Made by a program: the position numbers and the translations under genes. Shown here piece by piece: positions 18,310 through 26,901 of a stretch of DNA of 64,000 bases. The DNA lies in NCBI GenBank assembly GCA_049177215.1, contig CP185379.1:3162001-3226000 (forward strand), written 5' to 3'. The stretch's first letter is position 1. Each line of letters opens with the position of its first letter. Source of the DNA: Pollutiaquabacter aromativorans. GTDB taxonomy: Bacteria; Bacteroidota; Bacteroidia; AKYH767-A; 2013-40CM-41-45. The notes under the pieces were generated by a model, which worked only from the letters and a program-made list of their open reading frames with translations, made no database searches and was not told the origin of the DNA.

Positions 18310-20190
18310 TCAGCGGCCCAAATGGACCATCAGGACCGAAATATCAGACGGCGATACACCGCTGATTCTGGAGGCCTGCCCCAGTGTGCGCGGACGGATC
18401 TTCGAGAGTTTGATTCGGGCCTCCATTGAGAGTGCGCTCAAGGATTCGTAGTCAAACTCGTCGTGTAGATTGATTTCCTCCAAACGCGCGAACTTTTCTA
18501 CGATTTCCTGCTCTTTTTCAATATAACCCTCATATTTCACCATTATTTCGGCCTGCTCCAGTGCCATTGCCCTAAAATCCTCTTCGATTCCGGCTGCAAA
18601 GGAAGTGAGGCTATCAACCGATCCCAAAAGGTCCTGCATCCCCAATTGAGGTCTGGAAAGCAGGTTGAAGAGCTTTTGCTTTTGAGAAATAGCGGAAGTG
18701 TTACGCTCTTCCAGCATTGGATTCACTTGATCCGGGAAAGCGGATTCTTGTCTTAAAAAGCCCAAAATCCGATCAGTTTCGAGCATCTTGCGCTCTACCC
18801 TGCGCATTCGTTCTTCTTTTGCCAGACCGATGGAATATCCCAACGGGGTTAGTCGGATATCAGCATTATCCTGTCGTAACAAGGTCCTGAATTCGGCCCT
18901 GGAAGTAAACATCCGATAAGGCTCATCAGTGCCCTTTGTGACCAGGTCGTCGATCAGCACACCGATATAGGCCTCGGACCGCTTGAGGATGACCGGTTCG
19001 AGTCCGTTGATCTTGCGATGTGCGTTAATGCCGGCCATCAGGCCCTGGCAGCCGGCTTCTTCGTAACCGGTTGTTCCGTTGATTTGTCCGGCGAAATAGA
19101 GATTCTCAATACCCTTGGTTTCGAGCGTCAAATTCAACTGGGTGGGCGGGAAGTAGTCGTATTCAATAGCGTAGCCCGGACGGAACATTTTGACGTTCTC
19201 CAAACCCGGTACCTGGCGAAGCGCTTTGTACTGTACTTCTTCCGGTAATGAGGTCGAAAATCCGTTCAAGTAGATCTCCACGGTGTCCCAACCTTCCGGC
19301 TCGATAAACAACTGATGCCGTTCTTTATCGGCGAATCGATTGATCTTGTCTTCGATCGAAGGACAATAACGCGGACCAAGTCCCTGAATTCGTCCGGCGA
19401 ACATGGGGGATTGATCGAATCCCTCTTTCAGGATATCGTGTACCGCGTCATTGGTATAGGTAATCCAGCAACTAAGTTGACGATCGGGTAGTGGTGCATC
19501 CAGGTAAGAAAAGCGCCCGGGAATGGTGTCGCCGGGTTGTTCTTCTGTTTTCGAATAATCGATCGAACGGCCATCGAGTCGGGGAGGGGTGCCGGTTTTC
19601 ATACGGCCGCTTTGAAAGCCCAGCGAAACCAACTGCTCGGTAATTCCCGTTGCCGCCTTTTCGCCGCTGCGTCCTCCGCCAAAATGCTTTTCACCAATGT
19701 GTATCACCCCATTCAGAAAGGTTCCATTGGTTAACACCACCGCTTTGGCGTGAAACTCCTGCCCCATGCCGGTACGAACGCCAACGACCCTGTTGTTATT
19801 GATAATCAGGCCATTAACCATGTCTTGCCAGAAATCCACGTTCGGAGTTTGCTCCAGCAAGCGCCGCCATTCAGCAGCGAAAAGCATACGATCGTTCTGT
19901 GTTCTCGGACTCCACATGGCAGGCCCCTTCGACCTGTTCAGCATGCGAAACTGAATCATGGAACGATCGGAAACGATGCCGGAATAACCGCCGAGCGCAT
20001 CTATTTCCCTGACAATCTGACCTTTAGCAATTCCGCCCATGGCCGGGTTGCACGACATCTGGGCAATGGTCTGCAGGTTCATGGTGACCAGCAGAACGCT
20101 GGAGCCCATGTTGGCAGCCGCTGCCGCAGCTTCGCAACCGGCATGGCCGGCGCCTACTACGATAACATCATATGTCGGGTGCAGTGACAT
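18310..20190 (-). CDS. mnmG: tRNA uridine-5-carboxymethylaminomethyl modification enzyme MnmG (GidA)
   Basis: A 626-residue FAD enzyme that, with MnmE, adds the carboxymethylaminomethyl group to U34 of certain tRNAs. The Rossmann motif is VIVVGAGHAGCEAA, catalytic cysteines are in SCNPAMGGIAKG and YCPSIEDK, and GTTGYEEAGCQGLMAGINAH is the family signature; the helical C-terminal domain ends SGVSPSDISVLMVHLGR. I chose the ATG at 20190, which follows a TACCTTTG box by 10 bases; the open frame extends 16 codons further. The gene is bracketed by two parS sites, consistent with the common link between gidA and the replication origin. Neither mnmE nor rsmG is in the window. Confidence 0.97.
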   Translation of the reverse strand: MSLHPTYDVIVVGAGHAGCEAAAAAANMGSSVLLVTMNLQTIAQMSCNPAMGGIAKGQIVREIDALGGYSGIVSDRSMIQFRMLNRSKGPAMWSPRTQNDRMLFAAEWRRLLEQTPNVDFWQDMVNGLIINNNRVVGVRTGMGQEFHAKAVVLTNGTFLNGVIHIGEKHFGGGRSGEKAATGITEQLVSLGFQSGRMKTGTPPRLDGRSIDYSKTEEQPGDTIPGRFSYLDAPLPDRQLSCWITYTNDAVHDILKEGFDQSPMFAGRIQGLGPRYCPSIEDKINRFADKERHQLFIEPEGWDTVEIYLNGFSTSLPEEVQYKALRQVPGLENVKMFRPGYAIEYDYFPPTQLNLTLETKGIENLYFAGQINGTTGYEEAGCQGLMAGINAHRKINGLEPVILKRSEAYIGVLIDDLVTKGTDEPYRMFTSRAEFRTLLRQDNADIRLTPLGYSIGLAKEERMRRVERKMLETDRILGFLRQESAFPDQVNPMLEERNTSAISQKQKLFNLLSRPQLGMQDLLGSVDSLTSFAAGIEEDFRAMALEQAEIMVKYEGYIEKEQEIVEKFARLEEINLHDEFDYESLSALSMEARIKLSKIRPRTLGQASRISGVSPSDISVLMVHLGR

Positions 20191-20199
20191 TCGGGGCCG

Positions 20200-20207
20200 C
20201 AAAGGTA
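20200..20207 (-). promoter_or_regulatory. mnmG promoter -7 box (TAnnTTTG)
   Basis: On the minus strand the sequence reads TACCTTTG, an exact match to the Bacteroidota -7 element, placed so that the transcript leader would be very short. No clear TTTG element at -33 was found. Confidence 0.5.
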
Positions 20208-20265
20208 AGTAATAAGAATTCCCCAGTCCACCAGCCACTTAGCGCAACCTTTCGAACTGATTTCA

Positions 20266-20281
20266 TGTTCCACGTGAATCA
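20266..20281. promoter_or_regulatory. parS: Second parS site (one mismatch)
   Basis: TGTTCCACGTGAATCA differs from the perfect site at 18294 by one base, at position 14. It lies in the divergent space between mnmG and the first kup gene. A non-coding location and a neighbour only 2 kb away make a chance match unlikely. Confidence 0.8.
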
Positions 20282-20314
20282 TTGCGCGAAAGAATGAAGG
20301 AGTATGTCCTTTGC

Positions 20315-20322
20315 TACCTTTG
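20315..20322 (+). promoter_or_regulatory. kup1 promoter -7 box (TAnnTTTG)
   Basis: TACCTTTG matches the Bacteroidota -7 consensus and lies 18 bases before the TTG start. No convincing -33 TTTG is seen at the usual spacing. Confidence 0.45.
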
Positions 20323-20340
20323 CGAACCTAACGCCAGGCT

Positions 20341-22278
20341 TTGAGTTCTTCTTCGCTTAACAAGGTTACCGTCGGTGGCCTACTGGTTACGCTCGGAATC
20401 ATTTTCGGCGACATCGGAACGTCGCCGCTGTATGTGCTTAAAGCCATTGTCGGCAAGGAAGCCATCAGTGAAGAGACCGTGCTCGGCGGGATCTCCTGTA
20501 TCTTCTGGACGCTTACCCTGCAGACCACGATCAAGTATGTGATCCTGACGCTGCGCGCGGACAACAAGGGTGAGGGCGGCATCTTCTCACTCTATACATT
20601 GGTGCGTCGCACGAAAGTACCGTGGCTGGTGTTTCCAACAATCATCGGCGGCGCTGCGCTGCTTGCAGACGGAGTCATTACACCTTCCATTTCGGTTTCT
20701 TCCGCCATCGAGGGACTTCGCTACTTCGATCCCGCGATCAACACGGTACCGATCGTCATTGCGATCCTCACCGCATTATTTCTCATCCAACAGTTCGGCA
20801 CCAAGTTCGTCGGCCGCTTCTTCGGTCCGGTGATGTTCACCTGGTTCCTCATGATCGGCGTGCTTGGGATACTGTCGATCGTGCACGCGCCGCATGTCCT
20901 GGCAGCGGTCAATCCGCTCTATGCCTATCGGCTGCTGGCCGAACACCCGAATGGATTCTGGTTGCTGGGCGCAGTCTTCCTTTGTACAACCGGTGCGGAA
21001 GGCTTGTACTCCGATATGGGTCACTGCGGCCGCAAAAATATCCGGGCGAGCTGGGGCTTCGTAAAAGTGATGTTGTTGCTGAACTACTTCGGGCAGGCCG
21101 CCTGGCTGGTAGGGCAGGAGGGAGCCTTCCTCGAAGACCGCAACCCGTTTTATTCGATGATGCCCGACAGCTTCCGCTGGATCGGACTCATCGTGGCCAC
21201 CGGGGCAACGGTCGTGGCCAGCCAGGCGTTGATCAGCGCATCCTTTACGCTCATCAACGAAGCGATTCGCCTCAACTTCTGGCCGCGCGTACGCATCAAG
21301 TACCCGACGGACCTGAAAGGGCAGATCTATATTCCTTCGATCAACTGGATGTTGTATGCCGGTTGTGTGGGGGTCGTCTTATTCTTCCGCGAATCCTCGC
21401 ACATGGAGGCCGCATACGGCCTGACGATCAACATCGACATGATCATGACCTCGACGCTGTTGGTGTTTTACCTCTCCCTGCGTCGTTATCGTTCGTTCAT
21501 CATTTTCCTGTTCATCGCGGTCTATGCCACGATCGAATTCTCTTTCCTCATCGCCAACCTCGACAAGTTTATTCACGGCGGCTATGTGAGCATGATCATC
21601 AGCCTGGCCATGATCTATGTGATGTGGGCCTGGTACCAGGCGCGGAAGATCCGGAACCGCTTTGTTGAATTCGTCAAGCTCAAAGATTACCTGCCGCTGT
21701 TGCGCGACCTCAGCCACGATTTCTCCATCCCCAAATATGCCACGCACCTGGTCTACCTTACCAGCGCGAACTACACGGAGGAGATCGAGGCGAAGGTGGT
21801 GTATTCGATCTTGCAGAAACAGCCCAAGCGCGCCGACATCTACTGGTTCGTACACGTGGATGTTATGGATGAGCCGTACATGATGGAATACAAGGTGGTG
21901 GAGTTGATCAAAGGCAACATTGTCCGCGTGGACTTCCGCCTGGGCTTCCGCGTGGAACCCAGGATCAACCTGATGTTCCGGAAGGTGGTCGAAGACATGG
22001 TGAAGAACTTCGAAGTCGACATTACCTCCCGTTACGAATCATTGGGACGGAAAAACCTGATCGGCGATTTCCGCTTCGTAGTAATGGAAAAGTTCCTGAG
22101 CCTCGAGAACGACCTGCCGTTCTACGAAAAGATCATCCTCGACACCTACTTCTTCTTCAAACGCGTCTCGCTCTCCGAAGAACGGGCATTCGGGCTCGAT
22201 ACCAGTTCTGTCACCATCGAAAAAGTTCCGATGGTTGTGAATCCGGTCGGAGACATCCCGCTCAAACGGGTTAAATAA
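20341..22278 (+). CDS. kup: Kup-type potassium uptake transporter (copy 1)
   Basis: A 645-residue inner-membrane K+ importer of the KUP/HAK/KT family, normally proton-coupled. The N-terminal signature GIIFGDIGTSPLYVLKAI is followed by about 12 hydrophobic segments to residue 435 and a C-terminal cytoplasmic domain of about 200 residues. The start codon appears to be TTG; no ATG fits before the first conserved motif. The thioesterase gene follows after seven bases, and a second kup lies downstream with closely similar sequence, especially in the C-terminal domain (for example VDFRLGFRVEPRINLMFR in both). Two copies in one organism may differ in affinity or regulation (inference). Confidence 0.95.
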   Translation: MSSSSLNKVTVGGLLVTLGIIFGDIGTSPLYVLKAIVGKEAISEETVLGGISCIFWTLTLQTTIKYVILTLRADNKGEGGIFSLYTLVRRTKVPWLVFPTIIGGAALLADGVITPSISVSSAIEGLRYFDPAINTVPIVIAILTALFLIQQFGTKFVGRFFGPVMFTWFLMIGVLGILSIVHAPHVLAAVNPLYAYRLLAEHPNGFWLLGAVFLCTTGAEGLYSDMGHCGRKNIRASWGFVKVMLLLNYFGQAAWLVGQEGAFLEDRNPFYSMMPDSFRWIGLIVATGATVVASQALISASFTLINEAIRLNFWPRVRIKYPTDLKGQIYIPSINWMLYAGCVGVVLFFRESSHMEAAYGLTINIDMIMTSTLLVFYLSLRRYRSFIIFLFIAVYATIEFSFLIANLDKFIHGGYVSMIISLAMIYVMWAWYQARKIRNRFVEFVKLKDYLPLLRDLSHDFSIPKYATHLVYLTSANYTEEIEAKVVYSILQKQPKRADIYWFVHVDVMDEPYMMEYKVVELIKGNIVRVDFRLGFRVEPRINLMFRKVVEDMVKNFEVDITSRYESLGRKNLIGDFRFVVMEKFLSLENDLPFYEKIILDTYFFFKRVSLSEERAFGLDTSSVTIEKVPMVVNPVGDIPLKRVK

Positions 22279-22285
22279 CATCCTC

Positions 22286-22801
22286 ATGTCACTCAAAGCT
22301 AAAAAGGCCAGCGAATCGTTTTCGATCCTGACCGAATTCGTATTGCCCAACGACACCAATACGCTGGGCAACCTCATGGGAGGCCGCCTGCTGCATTGGA
22401 TGGACATCGCCGCCGCCATCGCCGCGCATCGACATTGCGGCCGCGTAGTCGTAACCGCCTCGGTCAACAACGTATCCTTCAACCAGCCGATCCGACTGGG
22501 CGAGATCGTGACCCTGGAATCGAAAGTGTCGCGCGCCTTCAATTCTTCCATGGAAGTCTTCATCGACGTATGGGTGGAGAACAACGCGACCGGAGAGAAG
22601 AAGAAGTGCAACGAGGCCATCTATACCTTCGTGGCCGTCGACCAGCTTGGCAACCCGATCCATGTACCCGAATTGATTCCCGAAACGGATGCAGAAAAAC
22701 GCCGCTACGAAGGAGCCCTTCGTCGCCGACAACTCTCCCTCATCCTCGCCGGTAAAATGAAACCAGCCGACGCCACGGAGCTGAAGGCGCTCTTTCTCTG
22801 A
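22286..22801 (+). CDS. Acyl-CoA thioesterase (hotdog fold)
   Basis: A 171-residue single-hotdog protein of the BACH/YciA-type acyl-CoA hydrolases, which split acyl-CoA into free acid and CoA. The active-site region is NTLGNLMGGRLLHWMDIAAA, and ASVNNVSFNQPIRLGEIVTL is the usual beta-strand region. The length is normal. No signal peptide is present, so it is cytoplasmic. It follows kup copy 1 by seven bases and is probably co-transcribed with it, although a functional link to potassium transport is not evident. Confidence 0.9.
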   Translation: MSLKAKKASESFSILTEFVLPNDTNTLGNLMGGRLLHWMDIAAAIAAHRHCGRVVVTASVNNVSFNQPIRLGEIVTLESKVSRAFNSSMEVFIDVWVENNATGEKKKCNEAIYTFVAVDQLGNPIHVPELIPETDAEKRRYEGALRRRQLSLILAGKMKPADATELKALFL

Positions 22802-22802
22802 G

Positions 22803-22975
22803 AGAGTTGTTTGCTTCGAGTTTCGGGTTTCAGGTTGTCACTGCCTGACCAGGGTTGAAGGTTGCAGGTTGCAGGTTGAAAAAGAAATTTCATTTAGAAC
22901 CATAGCGTACATCAAAAGGGGAAACCCCAAGACCAGAAGTTAAACGCGAAACCCGGAACCCGAAACCCGGAACAA
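22803..22975. repeat. Intergenic heptanucleotide-period repeat block (copy A)
   Basis: Words GGTTGAA, GGTTGCA, GGTTGCA, GGTTGAA follow one another from about 22853, and GCGAAAC, CCGGAAC, CCGAAAC, CCGGAAC from about 22947, all with 7-base period. A non-repetitive stretch (ATTTCATTTAGAACCA) joins them. The same arrangement recurs at 28755-28970, and an inverted partial copy lies at 50774-50826. It ends just before kup copy 2. Confidence 0.85.
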
Positions 22976-22993
22976 CTAACCCTCATCCCCTTC

Positions 22994-24931
22994 GTGAACA
23001 AACAAACCCCTCACGCCGTTTCCTTCGCCACCCTGTTGGTGACCTTGGGGATCATCTACGGCGATATCGGAACCTCGCCGCTGTATGTATTCAAGGCGAT
23101 CATCGGTAAGAATCCGATCGACCCCGATCTGGTGCTGGGTGGGATCTCCTGCGTCTTCTGGACGCTGACGATCCAGACGACGTTCAAGTATGTGATCCTG
23201 ACCCTGCGGGCCGATAACAAAGGGGAGGGGGGCATCTTTTCGTTGTATGCCCTGGTGCGGAGGACGAAGACCAAGTGGTTGCTGCTTCCCGCGATCATTG
23301 GCGGATCCGCCCTGTTGGCCGACGGGATCATCACGCCGCCGATCTCGGTCGCATCCGCGATCGAGGGTCTGCGGGTTTACAACGACAGCATCCCTACGGT
23401 GCCGATCGTGATCGGCATCATTACGGCGCTCTTTCTCATTCAACAGTTCGGAACAAAGTTCGTCGGGCGTTTCTTCGGTCCGGTGATGATGATCTGGTTC
23501 CTCATGCTGGGTACGTTGGGCGTTGCCGAGATCACCCAGTTTCCTTCGGTATTCAAAGCACTGAATCCGTACTACGCGATTCACCTGCTCACGCAATATC
23601 ACCACGGCTTCTGGGTGTTGGGTGCGGTCTTTCTCTGCACAACGGGAGCGGAGGCTTTGTACAGTGATCTCGGTCACTGTGGTCGACAGAACATCCGCAT
23701 CACCTGGGGTTTTGTAAAGACCATGCTGGTGCTGAATTACCTCGGACAGGGCGCCTGGCTCATGCAACATCAGGGGCAGATGCTGGAAGACGTCAATCCG
23801 TTCTATGCCATCATGCCTTCCTGGTGGCTCGTGCCGGGGATCGTCATCGCCACCGCCGCGGCGATCGTGGCATCCCAGGCGCTGATCAGCGGATCGTTCA
23901 CGCTCATCAACGAAGCGATCCGGCTGAACTTCTGGCCGAAGGTGCGGATCGTATATCCGTCGGATCTTCGCGGACAACTGTACGTTCCATCGGTGAACTG
24001 GCTTTTACTTGCGGGCTGTATCGGGATCGTATTGCACTTCCGGGAGTCGTCGGGCATGGAAGCCGCCTACGGACTCGCCATCATCATCACCATGCTCAGC
24101 ACCACGCTGCTGCTCATGTACTACCTGTACCTGCGCAGGGTCTCGTACGCGGTGATCGGCTTGTTGTTGGTGCTGTTCCTCACGGTGGAACTATCCTTCC
24201 TCGTGGCGAATCTCGAAAAGTTCCCGCACGGCGGCTGGCTGACGCTGATCATCGCGTCGATGCTGATCGGGGTCATGTGGTCGTGGTATGCCGCGCGGAA
24301 GATCCGCAACCGCTTCGTGGAGTTCATCAAGCTCAAGGACTACCTGCCGATGCTGCGCGACCTGAGCCACGATTTTTCTATTCCGAAATATTCCACGCAC
24401 CTGGTTTATTTGACCAGCGCCAACTTCCCGGAGGAGATCGAATCCAAGGTCGTGTACTCCATTCTTCAGCGACAGCCGAAACGCGCCGATATCTACTGGT
24501 TCGTGCACGTCGATGTGTTGGACGAGCCGTTCACGATGGATTATAAAGTCACGGAGCTGATCAAGGGCAACATCTTCCGCGTCGACTTCCGCCTCGGGTT
24601 CCGGGTGGAGCCGCGCATCAACCTGATGTTCCGCAACGTGGTCGAAGACATGGTGAAGAACTTCGAAGTCGACATCACCTCGCGCTACGAGTCCCTCAGC
24701 CGAAAGAACATGATCGGGGATTTCCGCTTCGTGGTGATGGAGAAATTCCTCTCGTATGAGAATGAGCTATCCGCGTACGAGAAGATCATCATGGACATCT
24801 ATTTCTTCTTCAAGCGGATCTCCTTGTCCGAACCCCGGGCCTTCGGTCTCGACACCAGTTCGGTGACCGTGGAGAAGGTGCCGATGATCGTGAATCCGAT
24901 CGGGCGGTTGTCATTGCGGAGGATTACGTAA
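22994..24931 (+). CDS. kup: Kup-type potassium uptake transporter (copy 2)
   Basis: A 645-residue K+ transporter of the same length as copy 1, with the signature GIIYGDIGTSPLYVFKAI, about 12 membrane segments and a C-terminal cytoplasmic domain. The start is GTG. The two copies match over almost the whole length, so they probably arose by local duplication with the thioesterase gene between them. The last 18 coding codons match a decayed third fragment at 26809-26862 with only synonymous changes. Heptad repeats precede the gene, so its promoter is unclear. Confidence 0.95.
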   Translation: MNKQTPHAVSFATLLVTLGIIYGDIGTSPLYVFKAIIGKNPIDPDLVLGGISCVFWTLTIQTTFKYVILTLRADNKGEGGIFSLYALVRRTKTKWLLLPAIIGGSALLADGIITPPISVASAIEGLRVYNDSIPTVPIVIGIITALFLIQQFGTKFVGRFFGPVMMIWFLMLGTLGVAEITQFPSVFKALNPYYAIHLLTQYHHGFWVLGAVFLCTTGAEALYSDLGHCGRQNIRITWGFVKTMLVLNYLGQGAWLMQHQGQMLEDVNPFYAIMPSWWLVPGIVIATAAAIVASQALISGSFTLINEAIRLNFWPKVRIVYPSDLRGQLYVPSVNWLLLAGCIGIVLHFRESSGMEAAYGLAIIITMLSTTLLLMYYLYLRRVSYAVIGLLLVLFLTVELSFLVANLEKFPHGGWLTLIIASMLIGVMWSWYAARKIRNRFVEFIKLKDYLPMLRDLSHDFSIPKYSTHLVYLTSANFPEEIESKVVYSILQRQPKRADIYWFVHVDVLDEPFTMDYKVTELIKGNIFRVDFRLGFRVEPRINLMFRNVVEDMVKNFEVDITSRYESLSRKNMIGDFRFVVMEKFLSYENELSAYEKIIMDIYFFFKRISLSEPRAFGLDTSSVTVEKVPMIVNPIGRLSLRRIT

Positions 24932-24964
24932 GCGAACCTTTGGTTTGACAGCGATCGGTTGTGC

Positions 24965-24980
24965 CGGTTGAAAGTTGAAG
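24965..24980. repeat. Short heptad repeat in the kup2-downstream gap
   Basis: The 190-base gap between kup copy 2 and the convergent secreted-protein gene contains GGTTGAAAGTTGAAGG, two degenerate GTTGAAA units of the window-wide heptad family. Another GTTGAAGG occurs at about 25026. No terminator hairpin or other feature was recognised in the gap. Confidence 0.6.
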
Positions 24981-25121
24981 GGGAAAAAGAGCAGCAGCCG
25001 TATTCGAGACGCCTTGGATAATAAAGTTGAAGGATTCCGGTAGTCGACGCTCACCGGGGATCATAACCTACTTGTGTAGTCCGTGATTTCACGGGTCATT
25101 AAAGCCGATCAGAAAAAACAA

Positions 25122-26561
25122 TTAGTGCTTGAAGAATTTTTTACGATAGACCCTGTCTCCGGCCTCCAGCGCCATCAAATACAAGCCCTCGCTCCAATCA
25201 GTCAACGAAACCGTTGTTTTTCCCTGTACGGTTTCCTGATAGACCAGTTTCCCCAGCACGGTGTAAACGCGAATTGTAAAAACGCTGCTTAAATCTGAAG
25301 CAACATTCAATTCTTCGCCCGCCGGATTCGGAAAGACTGAAAATGGATTTGTATCGAATTCCTCGCGCAGGCCGGTAGGGGCGGAGTAAGTTCCCGTTTT
25401 GTACCGGACGGTACCACTGGCGTTGTCCTGCCATACCACCCAGACCCGACTGTTTTTCAGTTTCACGTCCGCATTGGTGACATTGTTCACTGCAACGGTG
25501 TCATAAGACGCGGGGAAACCATTGGTAATATCGGGAGTTAGCAGAATAGGAAGTTGAGCATCACCATTCACCGATTGCTTCCATACGATGGCGATGGCTG
25601 ACCCATCGTTTGCAATGCGCGGATAGTTTTGTTGACTCAGTCCGGGAATGTTTCCGGTGAGTGGTTCAATGCTGCAGAGTGTATTGGAGCCAAGGCAGGT
25701 TTTGCTCAAGTAGGCCTGGTAGCTTCCGGTTCCTCCGCTCATGAAGGTGGCATACAGGGTGTCCCCCACGATGACCCCATCCGGCCCGCTGGCCGGACAG
25801 GCTGCGATCACCCAATTGTTATCATCTACCGCACAACCGTTTGTAAAAGAAATGGCATTATCCGCTGAAATGCCCGCCCAGCTATCCCGGAGATTGGCGT
25901 TGTTGTCGCGATAGAGCATCACACAAGTATTGCCCTCCGAGATGATCTCACCCGGACAACAATCACACACCTCCGCCGAGCCACCCCAACCGCTGGCCTT
26001 CGTATCAGTGGTGAACGTGTTACCATAATCCGAGGAACGCAGGACAGCCCAGCGGCTATCCAGAAATGACGAATTGAATTTCATGAATGCAACAATGGGA
26101 TTGCCGGTCGCATCGGTTGTAACGGCCGGAAAGCGTGAGATGCTGTCGGCGATGAATCCGAGTTCCACCGGGTTGCTGAACGACACGCCGCCGTTGAATG
26201 AAGCAAACAAGAAGATACGATTAGAGTCCGCGGATTCGGGAATGCGTTTAACCACAACATACACGGTATCACCATGTGAAGCGATATCGGGACCCATCCA
26301 GCTTGCCGTAGCCACCGGCATCCAGGGCGGATTGAGTATCACCGGAGCACTGAACGCGGACCCCGTCCACCGGGAAAAGAAAACGGTCTGATCGTTCATT
26401 CTTCCCCAAACCACCAAAGGATTTCCCGCCCCATCGAGGCAAAGTCGCGGGTGCATGTTGCTGCAGGTATCCGGCGCAACATCTCCGGAAGTCGTCCAGG
26501 TTAGTTGCGCAGTGGCAGATACGTGAAACAATAAGATGAACCAGGCTAACCAGTATTTCAT
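25122..26561 (-). CDS. Secreted sialidase-like beta-propeller protein with T9SS sorting domain
   Basis: A 479-residue protein starting at the ATG at 26561 (signal peptide ending FHVSATAQ); the frame is open 22 codons upstream. The body has repeated phrases of the BNR/sialidase-like propeller type (NPLVVWGRMNDQTVFFSRW, NPIVAFMKFNSSFLDSRWAV, VWVVWQDNASGTVRYK), so it probably folds as a propeller, but I see no clear sialidase catalytic set. The C-terminus from FPNPAGEELNV to MALEAGDRVYRKKFFKH is a T9SS type A sorting domain. It converges with kup copy 2. Function unknown. Confidence 0.85.
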   Translation of the reverse strand: MKYWLAWFILLFHVSATAQLTWTTSGDVAPDTCSNMHPRLCLDGAGNPLVVWGRMNDQTVFFSRWTGSAFSAPVILNPPWMPVATASWMGPDIASHGDTVYVVVKRIPESADSNRIFLFASFNGGVSFSNPVELGFIADSISRFPAVTTDATGNPIVAFMKFNSSFLDSRWAVLRSSDYGNTFTTDTKASGWGGSAEVCDCCPGEIISEGNTCVMLYRDNNANLRDSWAGISADNAISFTNGCAVDDNNWVIAACPASGPDGVIVGDTLYATFMSGGTGSYQAYLSKTCLGSNTLCSIEPLTGNIPGLSQQNYPRIANDGSAIAIVWKQSVNGDAQLPILLTPDITNGFPASYDTVAVNNVTNADVKLKNSRVWVVWQDNASGTVRYKTGTYSAPTGLREEFDTNPFSVFPNPAGEELNVASDLSSVFTIRVYTVLGKLVYQETVQGKTTVSLTDWSEGLYLMALEAGDRVYRKKFFKH

Positions 26562-26679
26562 TGCGCGAACGTGTATAAGATTAAAGGGGGAAGACAAGCA
26601 TTTGATTTCAAGATAAAGATCGCACATTTCTTTATAAGAATTAGGCAGGGAACGACCACCCCCATTTCAAAAAATTGAA

Positions 26680-26868
26680 GGAGGTCTATTTTAAATGAAA
26701 GTACTTTCCTTGATCGAGAAGACCTTTGTGGAAGCCTCTTTCTACTTAAAACGAATCATGCTTCCCCAACGACGGTCATACAGTCTTGTCACCAGCGCGG
26801 TAAGTGGTGAGAAAGTGCCGATGATCGTGAACCCAATCGGGCGGTTGTCGTTGCGGAGGATTCCCTGA
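26680..26868 (+). pseudogene. Decayed third kup gene, C-terminal fragment
   Basis: The frame at 26680-26868 reads a peptide aligning without gaps to the last 50-odd residues of Kup copy 2: IEKTFVEASFYLKRIMLP corresponds to YEKIIMDIYFFFKRISLS, and EKVPMIVNPIGRLSLRRI is identical. There is no start codon at its 5' end and no membrane part. The last 54 matching bases differ from copy 2 at four positions, all synonymous, whereas the upstream part is much more diverged. It is a remnant of a third transporter, perhaps partly converted by copy 2. Confidence 0.8.
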
Positions 26869-26901
26869 GGAGGACCGGGCACGGCCCCGCTTCAACAGGG
26901 C

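Noticed and set aside
22976..23977. 333-codon minus-strand frame opposite kup copy 2
   Set aside because: It has a highly charged composition and no motif, and it overlaps a clear transporter gene.
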